A stretch of DNA of 64,000 nucleotides from Saprospiraceae bacterium (GTDB lineage: Bacteria > Bacteroidota > Bacteroidia > Chitinophagales > Saprospiraceae). A program made the translations under genes and the position numbers. Below, one piece after another: positions 45,474 to 53,956 of this stretch. Within the stretch, counting starts at the first letter, position 1, and every line of letters begins with the position of its first letter. The DNA lies in contig JALHRR010000002.1 of NCBI GenBank assembly GCA_022841345.1, positions 124,001 to 188,000 of the forward strand, written 5' to 3'. The notes beneath the pieces are model-generated. The model had not been told where the DNA came from. It did not search any database and saw nothing but the letters and a program-made list of their open reading frames with translations.

Positions 45474-47345
45474 ATGCAAGAGGTCCTTTATACAGAAGAT
45501 AACATTAAATCCCTTGACTGGAAAGAACATATCAGGCTGAGACCCGGTATGTATATTGGAAAGCTCGGTGATGGAACTACTCCTGATGATGGTATATATG
45601 TATTGTTGAAAGAGATTATCGATAATTCCATTGATGAGTTTGTCATGGGGAATGGTCGGGAGATCGAAATTAAAATTGATGACAATGGAGTGCTGGTAAG
45701 AGATTATGGACGTGGGATTCCACTGGGAAAAGTGATTGACTGTGTATCCAAAATCAATACCGGGGGAAAATATGACTCCAAGGCATTCAAAAAATCGGTG
45801 GGCCTGAATGGAGTAGGTACGAAAGCTGTTAATGCACTATCTTCTTATTTCAAAGTGCAGAGTATCAGAGACGGCGCAACCAAAATAGCAGAATTTAATA
45901 CCGGGGAATTAATTGAAGATAAACCCATTACTGATTCAAAGGAGAAAACCGGAACGATCACACACTTCAGACCGGATGATACAATATTCAAAAAGTACAA
46001 ATACAGACCTGAATTTGTCGAACTTCAGTTGTGGAACTATGCTTATCTCAATGCAAACTTAAAGATCCACTATAATGGCAGTACATTTTTCTCAAAGAAT
46101 GGATTATTAGATTTATTGTCCAAAAAGACGGGAGGGGAGAATCTTCAATATCCAATCATTCATTTGAAGGGCGATGATATCGAAGTCGCCATTACGCACG
46201 GAAATCATTACGGAGAGCAATATTATTCATTTGTAAATGGTCAGAATACAACTCAGGGAGGAACCCACCTTGTGGCTTTCAGAGAAGCTCTGGTGAAGAC
46301 AGTAAGAGATTTCTACAATAAAAACTTTGATCCTCAGGATGTGCGGGCTTCAGTGATTGCTGCCATCAGCGTAAAAGTGGAAGAACCGGTTTTTGAGTCT
46401 CAGACCAAAACGAAGCTTGGCTCCCAAAATATTTCTCCGGAAGGGCAATCCATGCGATCATTTATTAATGATTTTCTCTCCAAAGAGCTTGACAATTACC
46501 TGCACAGAAATCAGGAAGTTGCACAATCATTGTTAAAAAGAATCCTTCAATCTGAAAGAGAACGCAAAGAAATTGCAGGCATCAAGAAGCTGGCCAATGA
46601 TAGAGCCAAGAAGGCAAATATTCACAATAAAAAACTGAGAGATTGTCGTTTTCACTTTAGTGAAACTTCCGGGAATCAGGAGGACAGAGATGGAACAACT
46701 ATTTTCATCACGGAAGGGGATTCTGCAAGTGGGTCTATTACCAAGGCAAGAAATGTGCACACGCAGGCTGTTTTCAGTTTAAGGGGTAAGCCTTTGAACT
46801 GCTATGGAATGACCAAGAAAGTGGTGTATCAAAATGAGGAATTCAATCTGCTCCAACATGCGCTGAATATTGAAGACGGACTGGATGGGCTCAGATACAA
46901 CAGAGTTGTGATCGCGACTGATGCAGATGTCGATGGTATGCACATTCGCCTGTTATTGCTAACTTTCTTTTTGCAATTTTTCCCTGACCTGGTGAGGAAT
47001 GGACACTTATTTATATTGGAAACTCCTCTGTTCCGGGTCCGTGATAAACAAAGAACTTTTTACTGTTATTCAGAAACAGAAAAACAGGAAGCAATTGAAA
47101 CGCTGAAAGGTAAGGCTGAGATTACCAGGTTCAAAGGATTAGGAGAGATCAGTCCGGACGAATTTGGAGACTTTATCAGTGAAAATATTCGTCTTATTCC
47201 TGTAGTGCTTCCTGATGAAACAAAAATTGAGGATGTATTGGAATACTACATGGGCAAAAACACTCCTGACAGACAGGAATTTATAATTGCAAACTTACGT
47301 GTTGAAAAAGATGATTTGGCAGAGGTTTCTGAGTTTGTGGCTTAA
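45474..47345 (+). CDS. parE: DNA topoisomerase IV subunit B (type IIA topoisomerase ATPase)
   Basis: 623 residues from ATG at 45474. GHKL ATPase with [10 protein letters not shown] (Mg/ATP Asn-Glu box), a [10 protein letters not shown] loop, and [14 protein letters not shown] (ATP lid). Transducer with the QTKTKLGS switch loop. TOPRIM domain with [12 protein letters not shown] and the metal-binding [11 protein letters not shown], ending PDEFGDFI. Length and the opening [22 protein letters not shown] are closer to Bacteroidota ParE than to GyrB. Works with ParC in decatenation. The ParC gene, often next to it, is not in the window; the 609 bases after it hold repeats instead. Confidence 0.88.
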   Translation: MQEVLYTEDNIKSLDWKEHIRLRPGMYIGKLGDGTTPDDGIYVLLKEIIDNSIDEFVMGNGREIEIKIDDNGVLVRDYGRGIPLGKVIDCVSKINTGGKYDSKAFKKSVGLNGVGTKAVNALSSYFKVQSIRDGATKIAEFNTGELIEDKPITDSKEKTGTITHFRPDDTIFKKYKYRPEFVELQLWNYAYLNANLKIHYNGSTFFSKNGLLDLLSKKTGGENLQYPIIHLKGDDIEVAITHGNHYGEQYYSFVNGQNTTQGGTHLVAFREALVKTVRDFYNKNFDPQDVRASVIAAISVKVEEPVFESQTKTKLGSQNISPEGQSMRSFINDFLSKELDNYLHRNQEVAQSLLKRILQSERERKEIAGIKKLANDRAKKANIHNKKLRDCRFHFSETSGNQEDRDGTTIFITEGDSASGSITKARNVHTQAVFSLRGKPLNCYGMTKKVVYQNEEFNLLQHALNIEDGLDGLRYNRVVIATDADVDGMHIRLLLLTFFLQFFPDLVRNGHLFILETPLFRVRDKQRTFYCYSETEKQEAIETLKGKAEITRFKGLGEISPDEFGDFISENIRLIPVVLPDETKIEDVLEYYMGKNTPDRQEFIIANLRVEKDDLAEVSEFVA

Positions 47346-47638
47346 GGAAAAGATTGATAGGATTGAGGGAGTGAGTGGTGTGTGGTTGAGTGGGAGAGTG
47401 AGAAGATTGATAAGATTGAGGAGATTGAGGAGATTGAGGAGATTGATGTGTGTGTAGATGGTGGGGTAAAGATTTGCAAATTCGGTAATGAAACAGCCAG
47501 ACGTTTAATGAAACAAGCAATATAACAGTCGGGCGTTAATTGATAGAATTGAAGGAGATTTAAGTTTAAAACACCCTCCTCATTAACGGAATACACTGCA
47601 ATTATTTGGCTGATCCGAATCTTAAAACTCCTATAAAG
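47346..47638. repeat. Low-complexity spacer with gattgagga tandem repeats
   Basis: Three head-to-tail 9-mers gattgagga plus partial copy at 47414-47447, within a purine-rich stretch starting right after the parE stop. The rest contains a gaaacagccagac phrase. No gene. Confidence 0.7.
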
Positions 47639-47646
47639 TACTTTTG
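47639..47646 (+). promoter_or_regulatory. -7 element TACTTTTG upstream of lon
   Basis: Exact TAnnTTTG. Transcription from here would give a leader of about 300 bases before the lon ATG, including a 32-codon open frame (ATG 47671) and a ccccaaag/ctttgggg palindrome (47749-47764). Confidence 0.45.
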
Positions 47647-47954
47647 CAGAACATTGATTTACAAGTTTTTATGAATGAGGATTACCTACCTCTACTTTCA
47701 CAAATCATGTATAAAATCGAAGGCTGTTTTGGCTGTTTCAAATCTGATCCCCAAAGCTTTGGGGACTGAAACCTGAAACTACTGAAAACTGAAATCTCAT
47801 TCCTGCCATACTGTCGAAATGGCACTTATTGCCGTCTTATCAGACAAATTGACCAATATTGCCATCGATTTGCATGATTTGCACGTTTATTGATAAATAG
47901 CTTTCAGGATTTTTACAGGCAATTATCCCACATTATATAAAGAATAATCATCAT

Positions 47955-50369
47955 ATGTTTGAAGATATATTAATGACATCCAGTTTGCAGGAAGAAGGAG
48001 AATTCATTCCAATTCTCACAATGGATGAAGATGAATCAGAGGCAGCTGAGAGAAAGTATCCTGACTCCATGCCGATTCTTCCGCTTAAAAATACAGTTCT
48101 CTTTCCGGGGGTTGTCATTCCTATTACAGTGGGGAGAGATAAATCATTGAAGTCCGTAAATTCTGCCCACAAAGGCAATAAATACATTTCCGTGCACACC
48201 CAATTGGATGTCAAGACGGAAGATCCCACTTCTGATGATATTCATATGATCGGAACAATTGCACGTGTTGTCAAACTGTTGAAAATGCCGGATGGCAATA
48301 CTACAGCCATTTTACAGGGAACTGCGCGTGCCGTTTTGGAATCAGTGGAGTCGGAAGAGCCATACATCAAAGGTAAAATGACGCCTCTGATCTATGAAGA
48401 AATTGAAGATAAAATGGAATTTGAAGCGATGGTTTCCTCTCTAAAGGACATGGCAAAACAAATCATAGAATTATCCCCAAACATCCCATCTGAAGCGATT
48501 GTGATTCTGAAAAATATTGATAACAATATATTTCTGATGAATTTCATTGCCTCCAATTTGAATGTTGACATCGCTGTCAAGCAAAGCATTTTGGAGAATA
48601 ATAATCTCATCAACAAGGCAAGACAAATACTTGAATTACTCCATGGAGAATTACAATTACTGGAAATTAAAGGCAAAATTGAAGGTAAAGTAAGGCAGGA
48701 TATTGAAAAGCAACAGAGAGATTATTTTCTGAACCAACAGCTGAAAACCATACAGGAAGAACTGGGACAAGTTCCCGGCGAAGAAGAGCTTAAGAATCTT
48801 ACAGCTAAAGCTTTGACCAAGAAATGGAATAAAGAAGTGGCTGAGACTTTCGAAAAGGAATTGAATAAAATCCGCAGGATTAATCCGCAATTTGCAGAAT
48901 ATTCTGTTCAGCTGAACTATCTGAATCTCCTTTTGGATCTTCCATGGAATGAATATTCAACGGATAATTTTGACCTTGCCAGAGCAAAGAAAATTCTGGA
49001 TGCAGATCATTTTGGACTTGAGAAAGTGAAGGATAGAATTCTTGAGCACCTGGCAGTTTTGAAGTTGAAAGACAATATGAAGGCGCCTATTCTCTGTCTT
49101 GTTGGCCCTCCTGGTGTGGGTAAGACTTCTTTAGGAAAATCCATCGCAAGGGCATTAAAACGTAAATATGTGCGTATTTCCCTGGGTGGACTTCACGACG
49201 AATCAGAAATAAGGGGCCATAGAAAGACATATATCGGTGCAATGCCGGGAAGGATTATCAATTCTGTAAAAAAGGCAGCCACATCCAATCCGGTATTCAT
49301 TCTCGATGAGATTGATAAAATCGGTAAGGACTTCAGGGGAGATCCCTCGTCAGCTTTACTGGAAGTTTTGGATCCCGAGCAAAACAGTACATTCCATGAC
49401 AATTATCTGGAAATGGAGTATGATCTTTCCAAGGTCCTTTTCATTGCCACTGCAAATTCATTGACCACTATTCAGCCGGCATTGCTTGACAGGATGGAAA
49501 TCATTGACCTGAGCGGATATTCTGTAGAAGAAAAAATTGAAATCGCAAAAAAGCACCTGATTCCGGATCAATTGAAAGAACATGGATTACTGCCAAAGCA
49601 TGTGAAACTGGAGAAGAAGGTGATTGAATTTATTGTTCAATCATACACCCGCGAATCAGGGGTTAGATCCCTCGATCGCAGGTTGGCGGCTGTCATGAGA
49701 AATGCAGCCCGCAAAGTTGCCATGAAGGAAAAGTATAATATCCACTATACAATAGAAGAAGTACGCCAGATTCTCGGACCTGAAAGATATCAAACAGATC
49801 TGTACGAAGAAAAGCCGGTACCCGGAGTTACTGTAGGCCTGGCATGGACATCAGTAGGTGGAGATATCCTTTTCGTAGAAGCAAGTTTGAATAAAGGTAA
49901 AGGCAAAATGACTTTAACTGGTAATCTGGGAGATGTCATGAAAGAATCTGCTTCTACAGCATTGAGTTTCATCAAAGCTCATGCCTCCAATCTCTTGCTG
50001 AAGCCTGAAATATTTGACGAAACGGATATTCATATTCACGTTCCTGAGGGAGCAATTCCGAAGGACGGACCTTCTGCCGGTGTCACGATGCTAACTTCAC
50101 TTGCATCTGCTTATACCAAAAGGCCTGTGAAGCAGTTTATTGCAATGACAGGTGAGATTACATTAAGAGGTAAAGTTTTACCGGTAGGTGGAATCAAAGA
50201 GAAAATTCTCGCAGCCAAAAGAGCAGGCATTAAAGAAATTATTCTGTCATCTGAAAACAAAAAACATATCCAGGAAATCGAGCCCAACTATCTGGAAGGA
50301 TTGAGTTTTGTTTATGTCGACCGGATGGAGGAAGTACTTCAACATGCCATTGGTTTGTGGGATTTTTGA
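47955..50369 (+). CDS. lon: ATP-dependent protease Lon
   Basis: 804 residues, full-length Lon. N-terminal substrate domain (~40-240, PILPLKNTVLFPGVVIPITV), long coiled helices (IEKQQRDYFLNQQLKTIQEELG), AAA+ module with Walker A GPPGVGKTSL and Walker B VFILDEIDK, and the C-terminal serine protease with catalytic S707 (KDGPSAGV) and K750 (GGIKEKI), spaced 43 residues apart as in E. coli. Degrades misfolded and regulatory proteins in the cytoplasm. Start ATG at 47955; a second ATG at 47973 is possible. The leader holds a -7 element and palindrome that may matter for stress control. Confidence 0.96.
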   Translation: MFEDILMTSSLQEEGEFIPILTMDEDESEAAERKYPDSMPILPLKNTVLFPGVVIPITVGRDKSLKSVNSAHKGNKYISVHTQLDVKTEDPTSDDIHMIGTIARVVKLLKMPDGNTTAILQGTARAVLESVESEEPYIKGKMTPLIYEEIEDKMEFEAMVSSLKDMAKQIIELSPNIPSEAIVILKNIDNNIFLMNFIASNLNVDIAVKQSILENNNLINKARQILELLHGELQLLEIKGKIEGKVRQDIEKQQRDYFLNQQLKTIQEELGQVPGEEELKNLTAKALTKKWNKEVAETFEKELNKIRRINPQFAEYSVQLNYLNLLLDLPWNEYSTDNFDLARAKKILDADHFGLEKVKDRILEHLAVLKLKDNMKAPILCLVGPPGVGKTSLGKSIARALKRKYVRISLGGLHDESEIRGHRKTYIGAMPGRIINSVKKAATSNPVFILDEIDKIGKDFRGDPSSALLEVLDPEQNSTFHDNYLEMEYDLSKVLFIATANSLTTIQPALLDRMEIIDLSGYSVEEKIEIAKKHLIPDQLKEHGLLPKHVKLEKKVIEFIVQSYTRESGVRSLDRRLAAVMRNAARKVAMKEKYNIHYTIEEVRQILGPERYQTDLYEEKPVPGVTVGLAWTSVGGDILFVEASLNKGKGKMTLTGNLGDVMKESASTALSFIKAHASNLLLKPEIFDETDIHIHVPEGAIPKDGPSAGVTMLTSLASAYTKRPVKQFIAMTGEITLRGKVLPVGGIKEKILAAKRAGIKEIILSSENKKHIQEIEPNYLEGLSFVYVDRMEEVLQHAIGLWDF

Positions 50370-50463
50370 ACACATGAAGAAGAAATTTCGTTAGGAATCT
50401 GTAACTAAATAGTAATTTAGCGAATCTTGTCGTTATTGATTATATCTAACTAATAGTTCTTCC

Positions 50464-51123
50464 GTGAAAAAACTTGCCAATTATACATCCATTCTTGTCT
50501 TATTCTTGCTGTATCAGTCTGGTGTGTATGCCCAAACTGTAAAAGATACTGCTTCTCTGGTTCAATTTTCAGGGGTAGTAGTCATGGAGGAAAACAAAAC
50601 TTTGATTCCTTTGCCTTTTACAAACGTGATCGTACAGGGTTCAAATCGTGGAACCTATACCAATCTGGATGGTTTTTTCTCTATTGTAGCCAGGAAAGGA
50701 GACGTGATAGAGTTTACTTCCGTAGGGTTCAAGACTGTAGAATACAGAATTCCAATGAATCTAAAGGACAACCGATATTCAATCTATCAATTGATGGTAG
50801 AAGACACCATTAATCTACCCGTAACTATGATTTATCCCTGGCCCAGCAAAGAGCACTTCAAAATTGAATTCCTTGCTTTGGATGTGAAAAATGAAATGTA
50901 CGATCGTGCATTGGCTAATATCAATGAGGACCGGATGGAAGAACTCAGGCAAAATTTGAAAGCTGATGGCGGCGAGACCGGTAGCCTTTATCTAAGACAA
51001 CAAGCCAGAGAATATTATCATCAGGGTCAGCTCAGACCTATGAATGTATTGAATCCATTGGCATGGAGAGATTTCTTCAAAGCCTGGCAGGAAGGAAAGT
51101 TTAAGACGAAGAAAGACAAGTAG
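50464..51123 (+). CDS. Exported protein with carboxypeptidase-regulatory-like (CarboxypepD_reg) domain
   Basis: 219 residues, starting with GTG at 50464. Signal KLANYTSILVLFLLYQSGVYAQ, then a beta-sandwich of the SusC/CarboxypepD_reg type: FSGVVVMEENKTLIPLPFTNVIVQGSNRGTYTNLDGFFSI, VIEFTSVGFKTVEYRIP. The C-terminal ~90 residues are helical and charged, with no barrel, so this is the plug-like domain without a TonB-dependent receptor. A short conserved Bacteroidota family, probably periplasmic. Role unknown. Confidence 0.82.
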   Translation: MKKLANYTSILVLFLLYQSGVYAQTVKDTASLVQFSGVVVMEENKTLIPLPFTNVIVQGSNRGTYTNLDGFFSIVARKGDVIEFTSVGFKTVEYRIPMNLKDNRYSIYQLMVEDTINLPVTMIYPWPSKEHFKIEFLALDVKNEMYDRALANINEDRMEELRQNLKADGGETGSLYLRQQAREYYHQGQLRPMNVLNPLAWRDFFKAWQEGKFKTKKDK

Positions 51124-51143
51124 CTGAAATCCGGATTTCAGCT
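51122..51143 (+). terminator. 22-base perfect palindrome at the end of the GTG-start gene
   Basis: agctgaaatcc/ggatttcagct, overlapping the stop codon TAG and followed by gtcagatttcagatttcagatttt. Probably a terminator, although the T-tract is short and delayed. Confidence 0.5.
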
Positions 51144-51497
51144 GTCAGATTTCAGATTTCAGATTTTAACAGCCATTTAACAGCCGGGTTAACAGCCTCG
51201 TTAAAACGATGAAGCAGATACAACCATTTGAGCAGCCATACATCAACAAACAATACGCTTTAGTCGAAGCCCTGGTGACGTCTTGTAGCACTGCGCTTGC
51301 AAGGTGACAGTTAGTGCAAAATACAAGCAGGCAGACCACATATGATATACTAAATGATCAAGCTTGTTCCCGGCTGCTCACTCATCATTCATAACTCATC
51401 ATTCATAACTAACCCGGCTGTTGGCCAACAGCAAAGGGCTAATAGCCAAAAGCCGGCTGTCCCTTATGCCTTACTACTTACAACTTACGCCTTCTAT
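51144..51497. other. Repeat-rich intergenic region
   Basis: Contains aacagcc words in inverted orientation (aacagccgggttaacagcctcgttaaaa), the interspersed repeat at 51274-51308, and simple repeats such as catcattcataactcatcattcataact. No gene. Confidence 0.55.
51274..51308. repeat. Interspersed repeat copy B (uninterrupted)
   Basis: Matches 11436-11470 in 28 of 35 bases, then continues directly into acagttagtgcaaaatacaagcaggc, the sequence that in copy A appears only after a 77-base insertion. Confidence 0.6.
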
Positions 51498-52091
51498 TTA
51501 CCTCGCCGGTGGTCTCCTCCTTTTTCCTCCCTGCTGTATCATTCCTCTGTTACCCGGCTTTATCAATGATCTGTTTGCCATTGCCTTGTCCAGTTGTTTG
51601 ATTTGATCCCTGATAGCTGGTTCCGTTACTTTGAGTTCTTTTAATTGTTTCATCTGGATCGCTGCCTGTTGCCATTTGTTTCGGGTGGCATTCATATTAC
51701 AAAGTTGAAGTAAGACCATAGCCTTTTCATTATCAGTATTAAGACCTACTGTTTGAGCTTTTTCCAGCCACATCTCTGCTTCGTCATTTCGTTTGTCGTT
51801 CAGGGCAATTGTTCCTTTTAGCATATAGAAATATGCTTTGTTTGCGGAATACAGCAATTTAGGAAAGAAGGTCATTGACAATCGCTGATCCGCTTCAGCA
51901 AATTGACCCGTTTGGAGCAACATGGCTGCTGATTGAACTGTTCCCAGGAGGAAGTAGCCTACAACAAAGAATAGGAAGGCCAGATAAAAAACAAAGCCAT
52001 ACCAAAAACCAAATGCCAGATGTAGCCAGAGTCCAAGCCCCAGAGTGGCAACTATAAGGGCAAATCTCAAATATATATTGATGGAAAACAT
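51498..52091 (-). CDS. Membrane protein with C-terminal helical-repeat region
   Basis: 197 residues from ATG at 52091. An in-frame GTG at 52112 coincides with the promoter -7 box and is rejected. Two transmembrane helices (YLRFALIVATLGLGLWLHLAFGF; VFYLAFLFFVVGYFLLG) are followed by ~130 residues of TPR-like helices (AEMWLEKAQTVGLNTDNEKAMVLLQL, KWQQAAIQMKQLKEL) and a basic tail RGMIQQGGKRRRPPAR. Probably a scaffold on the cytoplasmic face. Function unknown. Confidence 0.75.
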   Translation of the reverse strand: MFSINIYLRFALIVATLGLGLWLHLAFGFWYGFVFYLAFLFFVVGYFLLGTVQSAAMLLQTGQFAEADQRLSMTFFPKLLYSANKAYFYMLKGTIALNDKRNDEAEMWLEKAQTVGLNTDNEKAMVLLQLCNMNATRNKWQQAAIQMKQLKELKVTEPAIRDQIKQLDKAMANRSLIKPGNRGMIQQGGKRRRPPAR

Positions 52092-52111
52092 AGCGTATTT
52101 TTTTAGTGGCA

Positions 52112-52119
52112 CAAAAGTA
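52112..52119 (-). promoter_or_regulatory. Bacteroidota -7 element TACTTTTG
   Basis: Exact TAnnTTTG on the minus strand, 20 bases upstream of the ATG at 52091. It fixes the translation start downstream of the alternative GTG. Confidence 0.6.
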
Positions 52120-52338
52120 CATGATTCATTTGCAAATTGCTGTAATCAGCGACTATAAATCCTTGTCAATTTATGGCATTCAAATATTTTGCTGTTATTC
52201 AACTGCGTAATTGGTTTGATTTCCAATGATTACATAATTGATCATTTTTCAAAATCATTATAATCACTGATCTTCAAAACAAGTAAGACATAATTAGGTT
52301 AATATTCCTTTATACCCATTCAAAAAATCAAATCAAAA

Positions 52339-52749
52339 ATGAAAAGGAAAGCAACAGCCCATTGGCACGGAACCGGAAAAGAAGGTAAAGGACATCTTAC
52401 TACACAAAGTTTAGTTCTTGATAAAACTCAATATTCTTACCATACAAGGTTTGAAGACGGAATTGGCACCAACCCTGAAGAGTTGATAGCAGCTGCTCAT
52501 TCCGGTTGTTTTACTATGAAGTTAAGTTTTAACATTACTGAAGCAGGTTTTGTACCCGGTGCTTTAGAAACCACCTGTGAAATTACTTTTGAAAACGGAG
52601 CGGTGACTAAATCTCACCTGATCCTAAAGGCTGAAGTGGAGGGTATGGCTGAAGATAAATTTGCTGAACTGGTGAAGGATGCCGAGCAGAATTGCCCGAT
52701 TTCCAAGCTTCTGAATACAGAGATTAGTGTGAGCTATGAGCTGAATTAG
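52339..52749 (+). CDS. osmC: OsmC-family peroxidase
   Basis: 136 residues. Both redox cysteines are present: C57 in AAAHSGCFTM and C119 in AEQNCPISKLL, the spacing seen in OsmC. Further hallmarks are the N-terminal TAHWHGTGKEGKGHLTT and GTNPEELIAAAHSGCF. Reduces organic hydroperoxides using thiols. Isolated rightward gene with no exact promoter element, in a 247-base AT-rich gap. The next gene converges, with stops 5 bases apart. Confidence 0.92.
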   Translation: MKRKATAHWHGTGKEGKGHLTTQSLVLDKTQYSYHTRFEDGIGTNPEELIAAAHSGCFTMKLSFNITEAGFVPGALETTCEITFENGAVTKSHLILKAEVEGMAEDKFAELVKDAEQNCPISKLLNTEISVSYELN

Positions 52750-52753
52750 TCAA

Positions 52754-53302
52754 TCAAATAAACTGTTCATATTCGGAAATTTTTGAATAAAGTCTGGATT
52801 CCAGGTAGTCATTCGCACCATGAAGAGCTGCCAGAATGGATTCAGCTTCCAGTTTATATTTCAATTTTTTCTCAGAATCCCATTGATCTGGTGGTTTCTG
52901 CAGATTAGTAATTCTGTCGGCTAGTTTTACTGCCCAAACTTCTTTGCCCTGAGTTTTTATCCGGGTAAGACTATCCGACATTTTTTCATTCTTTAGCAAA
53001 TTGTCATTTTTCGTGAGTGCATTCACTGCATTGGCCACTTTTTTTCCGAAAGCCAGTTCCAATTCTGCTGCAGTTGTTGGGGTATCTTCCAAAGTGTCGT
53101 GCAGCAATGCTACCTGTACAGCAAAATTTGTATCAAAATCAAGTGTATTGCTGCCTGCTATCAAAATCTCCATAGCAACATTACTCAAATGCACGAGGTA
53201 AGGCAGCTCTGTTCCGGGAAGTGTTTGCCCTGCAGCATGATGTTTTATCGCAGCAAAAATAATGGCCTTTTGATAAAGGGTTTGCAGGTCGTTTGATTCC
53301 AT
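52754..53302 (-). CDS. HD-domain hydrolase, MESH1-like small alarmone hydrolase
   Basis: 182 residues, the size of single-domain (p)ppGpp hydrolases. Metal-binding HD pattern: H38 (PYLVHLSNVA), H68-D69 (ALLHDTLEDTPTT), and the distal D in VKLADRITNL. The synthetase and TGS/ACT domains of RelA/SpoT are absent. Predicted to remove the 3'-pyrophosphate of (p)ppGpp, tuning the stringent response; other HD phosphohydrolase substrates cannot be excluded. It follows the hypothetical gene 53314-53946 by 11 bases on the same strand. Confidence 0.85.
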   Translation of the reverse strand: MESNDLQTLYQKAIIFAAIKHHAAGQTLPGTELPYLVHLSNVAMEILIAGSNTLDFDTNFAVQVALLHDTLEDTPTTAAELELAFGKKVANAVNALTKNDNLLKNEKMSDSLTRIKTQGKEVWAVKLADRITNLQKPPDQWDSEKKLKYKLEAESILAALHGANDYLESRLYSKISEYEQFI

Positions 53303-53313
53303 AAATAATTTTT

Positions 53314-53946
53314 TTATTCTGGTTCGATGGGAGAAAGTAAGGCTATTTCCATGGCAACTTCATACAGCATTTTGAATTGAGTTTGATTATACTTCGGCCG
53401 CATGGCTGCCAGCATGTCGAAGATGTTTAAATCTGTCCAATCCCAGAGCATTGTATCAAAATTATATTTCATCATCTGAGCACCAACCAGATGTCGCCAT
53501 GCATCCACCTCGTCCCGGGACAATCCGTAATTCAACAAAAATTGATAAGTTCTCTGATTTTCTTCCTCACTGAATTCCTGATCAAGAAAAGGCTCTAAAA
53601 TGGAATTCCATATGAATGGCCGTCTGTTGACGGGGATATTGTATTCGAAAGATATCTGTATAATCTCTTCTTTTTGGGATGCAGGGAATCCTATTAACTC
53701 TTTATTGACCAGCAGGGTAGGAGGGCCATGATTCAAATCAATGTTTTGAATGGAAGAAATAGAAACAAACTTATCCTGAAAAGCTAAAGATGGCTCAAAG
53801 GGATACTCATTAAAAACCAGATATTCTCCCTCCACGATAACAGGATTCCAGACCGGAAAGAACTGTTTCCTTTCAAATAATGTGGATCCGAAAGGACCTT
53901 TCCCTTTCATCAAAGGCTGATCAAATAGTTTTTGGAAAAAACTCAT
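53314..53946 (-). CDS. Hypothetical protein between metalloprotease and alarmone hydrolase
   Basis: 210 residues, no signal or membrane segment. Opening MSFFQKLFDQPLMKGKGPFGSTLFERKQFFPVWNPVIVEG, a beta-rich first half and a helical second half (EEENQRTYQFLLNYGLSRDEVDAWRHLVGAQMMKY). I do not recognise a family. The gaps of 10 and 11 bases to its neighbours make a three-gene leftward operon with the secreted metalloprotease (upstream) and the alarmone hydrolase (downstream). Confidence 0.75.
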   Translation of the reverse strand: MSFFQKLFDQPLMKGKGPFGSTLFERKQFFPVWNPVIVEGEYLVFNEYPFEPSLAFQDKFVSISSIQNIDLNHGPPTLLVNKELIGFPASQKEEIIQISFEYNIPVNRRPFIWNSILEPFLDQEFSEEENQRTYQFLLNYGLSRDEVDAWRHLVGAQMMKYNFDTMLWDWTDLNIFDMLAAMRPKYNQTQFKMLYEVAMEIALLSPIEPE

Positions 53947-53956
53947 TTATAGTTGG

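Noticed and set aside
47829-47845. tggcac...ttgcc resembling a sigma-54 promoter upstream of lon
   Set aside because: The GG and GC dinucleotides are separated by 8 bases, not the required 10.
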